A stretch of 64,000 nucleotides of DNA, taken from contig NZ_JAMTCS010000002.1 in assembly GCF_024171955.1 (NCBI RefSeq), positions 1 through 64,000 of the forward strand. The letters are read 5' to 3'. Positions 51,421 through 58,394 of the stretch are shown piece by piece. The notes beneath the pieces were generated by a model. That model was not told where the DNA came from. It did no database searches and saw nothing but the letters and a program-made list of their open reading frames with translations. The first letter of the stretch is position 1; each line of letters begins with the position of its first letter. A program made the position numbers and the translations under genes. This stretch comes from Promicromonospora thailandica (GTDB lineage Bacteria; Actinomycetota; Actinomycetes; Actinomycetales; Cellulomonadaceae).

Positions 51421-52923
51421 TCAGCGGTTCGAGGCCCGCCGCACGAAGTCCGCCAGGTCCGCCGCCTGCGCGACGCGGGACTCCGGGTGGATGTACATCA
51501 TGTGCCCTGCCGGGTACACGCGGGTCTCGATGCGCTCGCGGTACGCCGCCGGGATGTCCATCTGGTCGAGGCTGTACTCGATGGCCTCGACCGGCACGCC
51601 GCCGTCGTACCGCCCCATGGCGACGTGCACCTGGAGGTGCGGGTTCAGGAGCATCGCGGTGGCCAGCTTGTCCGCGACGTCGACCGCCTTGCCCTCGAAC
51701 TCCTTGAACGACCACGGGTGCACGTGGCGGGACAGCACCTCGTAGACCGCGTCGTGCTCGTAGCCGAGCTCCCCGCGCAGGTAGTGGTGCAGCGCGGCCG
51801 TGTACGGGCCGGAGATGGCGGTGATGAACGGGTCGTACGGCATCTGCTCGTGGATGTAGTGGTCCGCCGGGCCGGTGAACCGCGTGTCGAGCCGCCCGGT
51901 GACCAGGCGCCGGGAGCGCAGCAGCTCCGCGTAGACGCGCGTGTGCTCCAGGCGCAGGTTGGCGCGGTCCACGTAGTCCTCGCTCAGGCCGGTCAGGGCG
52001 GCGATCTTGGTGACGGCGGCGGCGCGCTCGTCGTCCGGCACGCGGGCGCCGCGCGCCAGCACCGAGGCATAGGTCTCGGCCCAGTCGCGGGCCTCGGCCA
52101 CGACGTCGTCGAGCTCTCGGTCGCCGTGCAGCCCGTGGTAGTGCGCCGTCGCCGCGTAGAGCGGCAGGAACAGCGGGTGCGGCAGGTTGGAGCGCTCGGC
52201 GTCGAACAACGCCTCCAGGTTGAAGGCGGGCGCGATGAGCATGACGCCGTTGAGGAACATGCCGAAGCGCTGCTGGAGGTACTCGGCCAGGGCGGCGCTG
52301 CGCGTGCCGCCGTAGGACTCGCCGATGAGGAACTTGGGGCTCATCCACCGGTCGTGGCGGCTCGTCCACAGGCGGATGATCTCGCCCACCGACTCCAGGT
52401 CGCCCGTGAACCCGTGGAACGGCGTCGCCTGCTCGCCCTCGCTGGCGCGCGAGAAGCCGGTGGAGACGGGGTCGATGAACACCAGGTCGGAGACGCGCAG
52501 CAGGGTCTCGTGGTTGTCGACCAGACCGTAGGGCGGCGGGGTCAGGTGGCCCACGTCGCCCGAGTCGACCCGGCGCGGGCCGAGCACCCCGAGGTGCAGC
52601 CACACCGACGACGACCCCGGGCCACCGTTGAATGCGAACGTCACGGGGCGCTCGGTCACGTCGGCACCGTCGAGCGTGTAGTAGGTGAGCGAGACCTCGG
52701 CCTTGGGCCTGCGGCCGTCGTACTTCTCGTCCTTCACGACCTCCTGGCGCAGCACGACCCGGCCCGTCGTGGCGGTGTAGGCCAGGTCGCCGTCGGCGGT
52801 GTGCAGGGTGTGGTGGCTGGTGACGAGGTCGTCGGCCGGCTCCCGCCGCGCCTTCTTCTCGCTGTCGGACGCCGCCGGGGTCGCCTCGGGCTGGTCGGTA
52901 CTGGTGCTCTTCGCATCGGTCAC
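51421..52923 (-). CDS. S10-family serine carboxypeptidase-like protein
   Basis: Alpha/beta-hydrolase peptidase of 500 aa. It has FAFNGGPGSSSVWLHLG (oxyanion hole region), nucleophile S203 in IGESYGG, an Asp in GRYDGGVPV and His in YPAGHMMYIH. There is no signal peptide, so it should act in the cytoplasm, unlike secreted eukaryotic members. Removal of C-terminal residues is the family reaction. The peptide source is unknown. The GTG at 52923 has TAGGTT six bases upstream, and a long inverted repeat begins near the expected -35. Confidence 0.9.
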   Translation of the reverse strand: MTDAKSTSTDQPEATPAASDSEKKARREPADDLVTSHHTLHTADGDLAYTATTGRVVLRQEVVKDEKYDGRRPKAEVSLTYYTLDGADVTERPVTFAFNGGPGSSSVWLHLGVLGPRRVDSGDVGHLTPPPYGLVDNHETLLRVSDLVFIDPVSTGFSRASEGEQATPFHGFTGDLESVGEIIRLWTSRHDRWMSPKFLIGESYGGTRSAALAEYLQQRFGMFLNGVMLIAPAFNLEALFDAERSNLPHPLFLPLYAATAHYHGLHGDRELDDVVAEARDWAETYASVLARGARVPDDERAAAVTKIAALTGLSEDYVDRANLRLEHTRVYAELLRSRRLVTGRLDTRFTGPADHYIHEQMPYDPFITAISGPYTAALHHYLRGELGYEHDAVYEVLSRHVHPWSFKEFEGKAVDVADKLATAMLLNPHLQVHVAMGRYDGGVPVEAIEYSLDQMDIPAAYRERIETRVYPAGHMMYIHPESRVAQAADLADFVRRASNR

Positions 52924-52929
52924 GCGAGG

Positions 52930-52935
52930 AACCTA
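52930..52935 (-). promoter_or_regulatory. -10 hexamer TAGGTT (minus strand), leaderless start at 52923
   Basis: On the minus strand TAGGTT ends six bases before the GTG of the S10 peptidase gene. Confidence 0.6.
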
Positions 52936-52956
52936 CCGCGAGCCCGGGTGCGGCCC

Positions 52957-53038
52957 GCCTGATCCCCTTCGAGACCGAGGTTGCTTCGCTTTGAGGCCCC
53001 GCAAACGCGAGCAACCTCGGTCTCAAAGGGGATCAGGC
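52957..53038. repeat. Long inverted repeat between two divergent promoters
   Basis: Arms of about 28 bp (52957-52984 and 53010-53038), with one mismatch and a one-base bulge, carry CCGAGGTTGC on one side and GCAACCTCGG on the other. It lies upstream of both neighbouring genes, so it is not a terminator for either. Confidence 0.8.
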
Positions 53039-53076
53039 CGGATGGAGGGTTGCGAAACCGCCGCGGCGTGCGGCAG

Positions 53077-53099
53077 ACTGGTTTGCGGTACAAACCAGT
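53077..53099. promoter_or_regulatory. Candidate operator ACTGGTTTG-N5-CAAACCAGT
   Basis: A perfect 9+9 inverted repeat with a five-base spacer lies 22 bp before the membrane protein start at 53121. A TTGCGA (53051-53056) and CAGACT (53074-53079) pair spaced 17 bases could be the promoter. The repeat would cover its -10 and start site. Confidence 0.65.
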
Positions 53100-53120
53100 T
53101 TGGGCGACGAGGTGGAGATC

Positions 53121-53822
53121 ATGGTGAGCGATCCGACGGCAGGAACCCCGGCGGGGGCCGGGCAGGACGGCGACGGTGGCGCGCTCGACGCCGCCGAGAC
53201 CCTGCGCCTGATCCGCGAGCAGCAGGAGCGTGCCCGCGACGCCACCGGACCCGACGGGCGGCTGCTGTTCGGCGCCTGGGGCCTCGCCTGGCTGATCGGC
53301 TACCTCGCGATGTGGACCACGGCGCGCACGGCAGGCCTGCCCGCGGCCTGGGCCGGCTGGGTGTTCGCCGGGTGCATCGTCGGCGCGATGGTGTTCACCA
53401 TCGTGCACAGCGTCACCCGCACCGCGGGCGTGCGCGGCGTGAGCGCCCGGATCGGCGCCATGTACGGGTGGACCTGGTTCCTCGCGTTCCTGGGCCTCGG
53501 CGTGCTGCTCGGGGCGATGGGCCGGGCCGGCGCGGAGCCCGAGATCATGGCCATCGCGGCCAACGGCTTCGCGGCCCTGATCACCGGCCTCCTGTACATC
53601 GCGGGCGGCATGCTGTTCGAGGAGTACCGCATGTCGGCCGTCGGCGGCTGGATGCTCGTCACCGCGGTGGTCGCCGCCTTCGCGGGCATGCCCCACACCT
53701 ATCTCGTCATGGCGCTCGCGGGCGGGGGCGGGTTCCTCGCGATGGCCGTCGTCGAGCACGTGCTGCGCCGGCGCCGCCGCTCGACCTCTGCCCGGACGGA
53801 GGGCGGTGTGCGGAGTGCCTGA
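53121..53822 (+). CDS. Integral membrane protein of the wHTH-ABC operon
   Basis: Protein of 233 aa. A soluble N-terminus with a helix AAETLRLIREQQERARDATGP is followed by about six membrane segments between residues 50 and 210, and then a basic tail (RRRRRSTSARTE). GGTGGAG precedes the ATG. It overlaps the winged-helix gene and is first in a four-gene operon with an ABC exporter. Membrane partners of this kind occur beside ArsR/PadR-like regulators in actinobacteria, but I know no function. Confidence 0.78.
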   Translation: MVSDPTAGTPAGAGQDGDGGALDAAETLRLIREQQERARDATGPDGRLLFGAWGLAWLIGYLAMWTTARTAGLPAAWAGWVFAGCIVGAMVFTIVHSVTRTAGVRGVSARIGAMYGWTWFLAFLGLGVLLGAMGRAGAEPEIMAIAANGFAALITGLLYIAGGMLFEEYRMSAVGGWMLVTAVVAAFAGMPHTYLVMALAGGGGFLAMAVVEHVLRRRRRSTSARTEGGVRSA

Positions 53823-54114
53823 GGACCTCGACCCGGTCATCCACGCCCCCGCCCGCCTGCGCGTCGTGGCCTCGCTCGCGGCGCTGGGACGCGGCGACGA
53901 GCTGGCCTTCCCCAAGCTGCGCGCACTGCTGGACATGACCGCCGGGAACCTGTCGACCCACCTGCGCAAGCTGGAGGACGCCGGGTACGTGCAGGTCACC
54001 AAGACGCACGAGGGCAGGATGCCTGCCACGTACCTCGCCCTCACCGACAAGGGCCGCACCGCGTTCGCGGACTACCAGGCGGCACTGATGGACCTTCTGA
54101 AGGGAGCACAGTGA
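53815..54114 (+). CDS. Winged-helix transcriptional regulator (MarR/ArsR-like)
   Basis: Regulator of 99 aa: VIHAPARLRVVASLAAL, FPKLRALLDMTAGNLSTHLRKLEDAGYVQVTK (recognition helix) and a wing followed by ATYLALTDKGRTAFADYQ. It is the HTH_34/ transcriptional regulator type that binds DNA as a dimer. GTG at 53815 gives the family-like N-terminus. A GTG at 53806 is the alternative. The stop overlaps the ATPase start (TGATG). It probably represses its own operon through the inverted repeat at 53077. Confidence 0.85.
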   Translation: MPEDLDPVIHAPARLRVVASLAALGRGDELAFPKLRALLDMTAGNLSTHLRKLEDAGYVQVTKTHEGRMPATYLALTDKGRTAFADYQAALMDLLKGAQ

Positions 54115-54959
54115 TGAGCGCGGTAGAGGTCAGCGGGGTGACCAGACGCTTCGGCACCGTCGTCGCCCTCGACGACGTCTCGCTGGAGGTGGGGCACGGC
54201 GAGCTCGTCGGCCTGCTCGGCCCCAACGGGGCCGGCAAGTCCACGCTGCTGTCGCTGGTCAGCGGCCAGCGACGGCCCGACGCCGGAGAGGTGCGCCTCG
54301 ACGGTCGCGACCCCCGGGACCCCCGGGCCCGCACGACGCTGGGCCTGACCCCGCAGGAGACGGGCCTGCCCGCGACCCTGCGGGTGCGCGAGGTCGTGGA
54401 CTTCGTCGGCGGGCACTACCCCGACCCGGTGCCGACCGGCGAGCTGCTGGACCAGTTCGGCCTCGACGACCTCGGCAAGCGGCAGACCGGGTCGCTGTCC
54501 GGCGGTCAGAAGCGGCGGCTCGCCGTCGCGCTCTCCCTCGTGGGCAGGCCGCGCGTCGTGCTGCTCGACGAGCCGACCACCGGCCTCGACGTCAGCGGCC
54601 GCGCCGCCCTGTGGGACGCGATCCGCGCCTACCACGCGAGCGGCGGCACGGTGCTGCTCACCTCGCACTACCTGGAGGAGGTCCAGGCGCTGGCGGAGCG
54701 CGTCGTGGTGATCGACCACGGCACGGTGCTCGCCGACGACTCCCTCGCGGCGATCCTGCGCCGGGTGGGCGTGCGGCGCGTGCAGCTCACCGACGGCGAC
54801 GGCGTGCGCCAGGAGCACCTCGTGGCCGACTCGGACGCGTTCGTCCGCGACCTGGTCACCTCCGGCACGCGGTTCAGCGACCTGGAGATCCGGGGTGCGT
54901 CCCTCGAGGAGGCCTTCGGTCAGCTGGTCGCCCACGGGAACGAAGGAGCACTCCGATGA
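54114..54959 (+). CDS. ABC transporter ATP-binding protein
   Basis: ATPase of 281 aa. It has Walker A GPNGAGKSTL (near residue 40), Q-loop in LTPQETGLP, signature GSLSGGQKRRLAVAL, Walker B VVLLDEPTTGLD and switch His in LTSHYLEE. It ends in a short domain typical of CcmA/drug-exporter ATPases. The ATG at 54114 shares a base with the upstream stop and follows AGGGAG. The permease start overlaps its stop. The cargo is unknown. Confidence 0.92.
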   Translation: MSAVEVSGVTRRFGTVVALDDVSLEVGHGELVGLLGPNGAGKSTLLSLVSGQRRPDAGEVRLDGRDPRDPRARTTLGLTPQETGLPATLRVREVVDFVGGHYPDPVPTGELLDQFGLDDLGKRQTGSLSGGQKRRLAVALSLVGRPRVVLLDEPTTGLDVSGRAALWDAIRAYHASGGTVLLTSHYLEEVQALAERVVVIDHGTVLADDSLAAILRRVGVRRVQLTDGDGVRQEHLVADSDAFVRDLVTSGTRFSDLEIRGASLEEAFGQLVAHGNEGALR

Positions 54960-55777
54960 GCCCTGTCACGACGAGCCCGGCCACGGCCGCGGCGTCCGCC
55001 CACGCCGAGCCGGAGCGGCGGACCCGCCCGTTCTGGGTGCTGGCCTGGCTGCACCTGCGCTACCAGTTCCTGGAGACGGTGCGGATCCCGGTCGCGGTGC
55101 TCGGGAACCTGCTGTTCCCCTCGCTGTCCATGTTCTTCTTCGTGGTGCCGCAGCGGACCGTGGCGGACGACCCGCTGTTCGCGACCGTCGCGGTGGCCGG
55201 CCTGGGCCTGTTCGCCGTGTGCTCGGCGAGCCTGTTCACCTACGGCCTCGGCGTGGCGGAGGACCGGCAGCTGCCGTTCTACCCGTTCCTGCGCTCGCTG
55301 CCCACCGGGCCCGGCCCGCAGATGGTGGCGCGCGTGCTGAACGGCGGCATCTTCTCGCTGTTCGGGCTCCTGCCGCTGATCGTCATCGGCTGGCTGTTCA
55401 CGGCGGCCACGGTCACGCCGGGGCAGCTGCTGGCCGGCATCGGGACCATCCTGGCCGTGTCCGTGCCGTTCGTGCTGCTGGGCATGGCGATCGGGCACGC
55501 GCTGTCGGCCAAGGCCGCGCTGCCGGTGGTGCAGGTCATCCTGTTCCCGCTGGCCTTCGCGGGTGGGCTGTTCCTGCCGCCGCAGATGTTCCCCGGCTGG
55601 CTCGACGCGATCTCGCAGGCCACGCCCACCCGCGCCGGCCGTGATCTGCTGGTGCAGGCCACCACCGGCGCCGAGGGCTACGCTCTCGCACTCCCGGTCC
55701 TCGTCGGCTGGACGGTGCTGTTCGCCGTGCTGGCGGTGCTCGCCTACCGGCGGGACGAGGGGCGGCGGTTCCGTTAG
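54956..55777 (+). CDS. ABC-2 type permease
   Basis: Permease of 273 aa with six transmembrane helices after a short soluble N-terminus. It shows the amphipathic coupling segment RYQFLETVRIPVAVLGNLLFP and late FAGGLFLPPQMFPGWLDAISQATPTRAG, which matches drug- or lantibiotic-exporting ABC-2 proteins (DrrB/YadH-like). GAAGGAG precedes the ATG. It closes the wHTH operon. Confidence 0.9.
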   Translation: MSPVTTSPATAAASAHAEPERRTRPFWVLAWLHLRYQFLETVRIPVAVLGNLLFPSLSMFFFVVPQRTVADDPLFATVAVAGLGLFAVCSASLFTYGLGVAEDRQLPFYPFLRSLPTGPGPQMVARVLNGGIFSLFGLLPLIVIGWLFTAATVTPGQLLAGIGTILAVSVPFVLLGMAIGHALSAKAALPVVQVILFPLAFAGGLFLPPQMFPGWLDAISQATPTRAGRDLLVQATTGAEGYALALPVLVGWTVLFAVLAVLAYRRDEGRRFR

Positions 55778-55789
55778 GGCCGGCGCCCG

Positions 55790-56308
55790 TCAGCTGGTGC
55801 CCGACGGCGCCGTGCGCAGCGTGATCACGCCGCGCACGGCGCCGTGCCATGCCACGGCGACGGCGTCCGCCGCACCCTGCTCGTCGAGCGGCCCGTCCAG
55901 CGGCCCGACGGCGGCAGCCACCTCGGGCGGCACGGTCACGCCCTGCCCGGCGAGCCAGGCGGGCGGGCCGAGCAGCACCCGGCGGGTGTTGAGCAGGCCG
56001 CCCGGCGCCAGACCGGCGTGCGCGCGGCGGACGAGCCCCTCGGCACCGCCGTCCGCGTGCGCCACGAATCCGCCGACCTCGAGCTCCGGCCGGGCGTCGC
56101 CGTCGTCCGCCGCCTCGTTCGCTGCCCGGTCCGCCGCCGCGATCGCGCGCCACACCGGGCCGTCGCCGAGGGCGGCGACGGCACCGGCATACCGCAGGAT
56201 CTCGGCCCGCTGCTCCGGCGCCCCGTCCTCCGGGCCCGCACCCGCACCGACCACCTGCACGGCCGAGACCCGCGGGTCCGGCCCGGTGGCGCCGGTCATG
56301 CCGGTCAC
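55790..56308 (-). CDS. Hypothetical protein, third gene of the csoR-copZ operon
   Basis: Protein of 172 aa with high Ala/Gly content and third-position GC typical of real genes here. It has motifs WRAIAAADRAANEAADDG and LLGPPAWLAGQGVTVPPEVAAA but no recognised domain, signal peptide or metal-binding cluster. The GTG at 56308 lies five bases after the copZ stop, so it is probably translated by coupling. An ATG at 56299 is an alternative. It could be an accessory of the copper response or merely a passenger. Confidence 0.6.
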   Translation of the reverse strand: MTGMTGATGPDPRVSAVQVVGAGAGPEDGAPEQRAEILRYAGAVAALGDGPVWRAIAAADRAANEAADDGDARPELEVGGFVAHADGGAEGLVRRAHAGLAPGGLLNTRRVLLGPPAWLAGQGVTVPPEVAAAVGPLDGPLDEQGAADAVAVAWHGAVRGVITLRTAPSGTS

Positions 56309-56313
56309 CGCGA

Positions 56314-56622
56314 TCAGGACGGGATGATCGGGAGCGTGCGCTTCGCCTGCTTGCCCGGCGCCTGCGCGGCCGACTCGGCGGCCACGGCGTTCTCGAGCAC
56401 GTCGACCCCCGACACCGCGTAGCCGGCCTCGTCGACGGCGTCGCGCAGCGGCTGCTCCGCGAGCGGCGCGTCCGAGATCACGCGCACCTGCGACGTCTCG
56501 CCGGCGTGCAGCTCGACGGTGACGTCCTGGACGTCCGGCACGTTCCGCAGCTCGCCGGTCACGGCGGACACGCAGTGCCCGCAGGTCATGCCGGTCACGG
56601 CGAGCGTGGTCACGGTGGTCAT
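56314..56622 (-). CDS. copZ: CopZ-like copper chaperone with C-terminal extension
   Basis: Protein of 102 aa. The heavy-metal-associated domain covers residues 1-70, with AVTGMTCGHCVSAV providing C14 and C17 for Cu(I). A 28-residue extension (ENAVAAESAAQAPGKQAKR and so on) follows, which ordinary 68-residue CopZ proteins lack. It is encoded 50 bp after csoR. It should pass Cu(I) to an exporting ATPase, but no copA lies in the window. Confidence 0.9.
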   Translation of the reverse strand: MTTVTTLAVTGMTCGHCVSAVTGELRNVPDVQDVTVELHAGETSQVRVISDAPLAEQPLRDAVDEAGYAVSGVDVLENAVAAESAAQAPGKQAKRTLPIIPS

Positions 56623-56672
56623 GTCGTGTGGTCCCCTCGGGTCGAGAAAGTTCGGTTCGAGAAAGTCGGCGG

Positions 56673-57047
56673 TCACATGCGCACGAGGCGGGCGATCGCC
56701 TCGGAAGCTTCCTTGACCTTGGCGGCGCCCTCGTCGTCGGACGCCTTGGCCGCGTCCACGACGCAGTGCGCCAGATGATCCTCCACCAGGGCGAGGCTCA
56801 CCGCCTGCAGGGCCTTGGTCACGGCGCTGACCTGGGTGAGCACGTCGATGCAGTACTCGTCCTCGTCGATCATGCGCGCGATGCCCCGCACCTGGCCCTC
56901 GATCCGGCGCATCCGCTTGAGGTACCCCGGCTTGTCGGACGCGTAGCCGTGCGGCCCGTCGTGCGGGCCGTGCCCGTGGTGGTCGTGGTGGTCGTGCTGT
57001 CCGGCGGCGGCCTCGGTCGCCTCGGTGGTCTCCGTCGCCTCGGTCAT
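56673..57047 (-). CDS. csoR: CsoR-family copper-sensing repressor with His-rich N-terminus
   Basis: All-helical repressor of 124 aa. The DUF156 core has KRMRRIEGQVRGIARMI and the Cu(I) ligands C66, H91 and C95 in the C-H-C pattern that defines copper sensors. The N-terminal 35 residues are Glu/Thr-rich and then histidine-rich (HDHHDHHGHGPHDGPH), which is unusual and may bind extra metal. Binding of Cu(I) releases the operator and induces copZ. The operator TACCCC-TCG-GGGGTA lies 13 bp upstream. Confidence 0.92.
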   Translation of the reverse strand: MTEATETTEATEAAAGQHDHHDHHGHGPHDGPHGYASDKPGYLKRMRRIEGQVRGIARMIDEDEYCIDVLTQVSAVTKALQAVSLALVEDHLAHCVVDAAKASDDEGAAKVKEASEAIARLVRM

Positions 57048-57059
57048 CCCCCAATGACA

Positions 57060-57074
57060 TACCCCTCGGGGGTA
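57060..57074. promoter_or_regulatory. CsoR operator TACCCC-TCG-GGGGTA
   Basis: This six-plus-six inverted repeat with a G-tract matches the known CsoR/RcnR operator style. It adjoins the TATGTC -10-like hexamer of csoR and lies between the divergent csoR and response regulator promoters. Confidence 0.75.
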
Positions 57075-57116
57075 GTGCGTCAAGTGCGCCGAACGGCGTG
57101 GTGGCCAGGCGGTTGC

Positions 57117-57122
57117 TACGTT
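57117..57122 (+). promoter_or_regulatory. -10 hexamer TACGTT, leaderless start at 57129
   Basis: TACGTT ends six bases before the ATG of the orphan response regulator gene. Confidence 0.6.
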
Positions 57123-57128
57123 CGGCAG

Positions 57129-57863
57129 ATGGACCAGTCCGGGGGGCGGGGTGTCGCCGTCGTGGTCGAGGACGACGACCTCATCCGTGAGGTCATCGAG
57201 GTGATCCTCCAGCAGGCCGGCTTCGTCGTGCACCCCGCGGCCACCGGGGCGCAGGGTGTGGCGCTGGTCAAGGCGCACCGGCCCGTCGTGACCACCGTGG
57301 ACGTGTCCCTGCCCGACATCGACGGCTTCGAGGTCGTGCGCCGGCTCCGGACCTTCTCCGACACGGTGGTCGTGATGCTCACGGCACGGGTCGACGAGGT
57401 CGACACGCTCATGGGCCTCGAGTCAGGTGCCGACGAGTACGTCACCAAGCCGTTCCGGGCGCGTGAGCTGCGCGCCCGGATCGACGCGCTCCTGCGCCGG
57501 ACCGGTCACCTCGCTCCGGTGCCGGTCGTGGAGGAGCACGCCCCCGGCGTGGACGGCGGAGGGCTCGAGATCGACACCGCCCGGGGCACGGTGCGCCTGG
57601 GCAGCGAGCCGGTCCACCTCACGCGCACGGAGTTCGCCCTGCTCGCGGCCCTGCACGACGCGCGGGGCCGGCCGGTGCCGAAGGGCGACCTGGCCGCCCT
57701 GCTCCGGCCCGAGGACCACGGCTACGGCGGGGTCACCGAGGCGGACCGCCGCACGGTCGAGGTGCACGTGGCCAACGTCCGGCGCAAGCTGGGCGACAGC
57801 CCGACCCACCCGCGCTTCATCCATACGGTCCGGGGTCTGGGGTACCGGTTCGAGAGAGCCTGA
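57129..57863 (+). CDS. OmpR-family response regulator without a neighbouring kinase
   Basis: Regulator of 244 aa. The receiver has acidic residues E14-D15-D16, phospho-acceptor D58 in TTVDVSLPDIDG, MLTAR and VTKPF. The winged-helix DNA-binding domain has LTRTEFALLAALHDARGRPVPKG, TVEVHVANVRRKLGD and the IHTVRGLGYRF ending. No histidine kinase is adjacent on either side. Instead the gene converges with a 47-bp overlap on an Hpt-like protein that lacks the phospho-His. This suggests phosphate comes from a distant kinase. Confidence 0.9.
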   Translation: MDQSGGRGVAVVVEDDDLIREVIEVILQQAGFVVHPAATGAQGVALVKAHRPVVTTVDVSLPDIDGFEVVRRLRTFSDTVVVMLTARVDEVDTLMGLESGADEYVTKPFRARELRARIDALLRRTGHLAPVPVVEEHAPGVDGGGLEIDTARGTVRLGSEPVHLTRTEFALLAALHDARGRPVPKGDLAALLRPEDHGYGGVTEADRRTVEVHVANVRRKLGDSPTHPRFIHTVRGLGYRFERA

Positions 57864-58275
57864 CCAGGGCGCTCTCGGTGTCGTGCGCCAGCCACATGAG
57901 CCGCTCCAGCGCGTCGACCTGAGGCACGGCGCGCGTCTGCACCACGTCGTGCGCGACGGCCCAGGCCGCCTTGGCCAGGGCGACCGCTCCCACCGTGGCG
58001 CTGCTGACGGCCAGGTCGAGTGCCGTCTCGCAGACGGCGTGCTCGCGGACCTCCAGCGCGGCGACGGTGAGGAGCTCGATGCGTCGCTTGAGGCTCGTGC
58101 GGTACCGCTCGGCGCAGCGGCGCGCGGCCGGCTGGCCGAGGTCGCGGGCGAGGTCGAGGAGCACGCCCTCGTCGAGGACGTCCGGCGCGGGGCCGGTCCC
58201 GAGGTCGTCCGCGCGGTGCGAGCCCGCAGTCAGCGAGCCGACGCCCCACTCGGGGTGTCGTCGTGTCTCCGCCAT
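57817..58275 (-). CDS. Degenerate Hpt (histidine phosphotransfer)-like protein
   Basis: Helical protein of 152 aa. Residues about 36-140 fit an Hpt four-helix bundle (VLLDLARDLG, then CAERYRTSLKRRIELLTVAA). In the phospho-site helix, ALDLAVSSATVGAVALA aligns with the family's AHxLKGSSxxLGAxxLA, but the phospho-accepting His is Leu (L86) and the Lys-Gly is Ala-Val. It should therefore not carry phosphate and may act as a binding partner. ACGGAGG precedes the ATG at 58275 by about seven bases. Its 3' end overlaps that of the response regulator. Hpt assignment is from my own alignment and remains tentative. Confidence 0.65.
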   Translation of the reverse strand: MAETRRHPEWGVGSLTAGSHRADDLGTGPAPDVLDEGVLLDLARDLGQPAARRCAERYRTSLKRRIELLTVAALEVREHAVCETALDLAVSSATVGAVALAKAAWAVAHDVVQTRAVPQVDALERLMWLAHDTESALVRLSRTGTPDPGPYG

Positions 58276-58338
58276 GGCATGCCTCCGTCGAGTGGACCTG
58301 CCTCCAGCGTGGCGGGTGAAACTCAACGCTCAGCCGAA

Positions 58339-58393
58339 GAACCTCAAGGGCTGCCCGGGATCGCCCTTGAGGTTCTTGAGGTTCTTGAGGTTC
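58339..58393 (-). terminator. Terminator hairpin with triple 9-bp repeat after hemL
   Basis: GAACCTCAAGGG (58339-58350) pairs with CCCTTGAGGTTC (58364-58375). The right arm's TTGAGGTTC is repeated twice more in tandem up to 58393, next to the hemL stop, so three alternative stems can form. Confidence 0.65.
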
Positions 58394-58394
58394 G

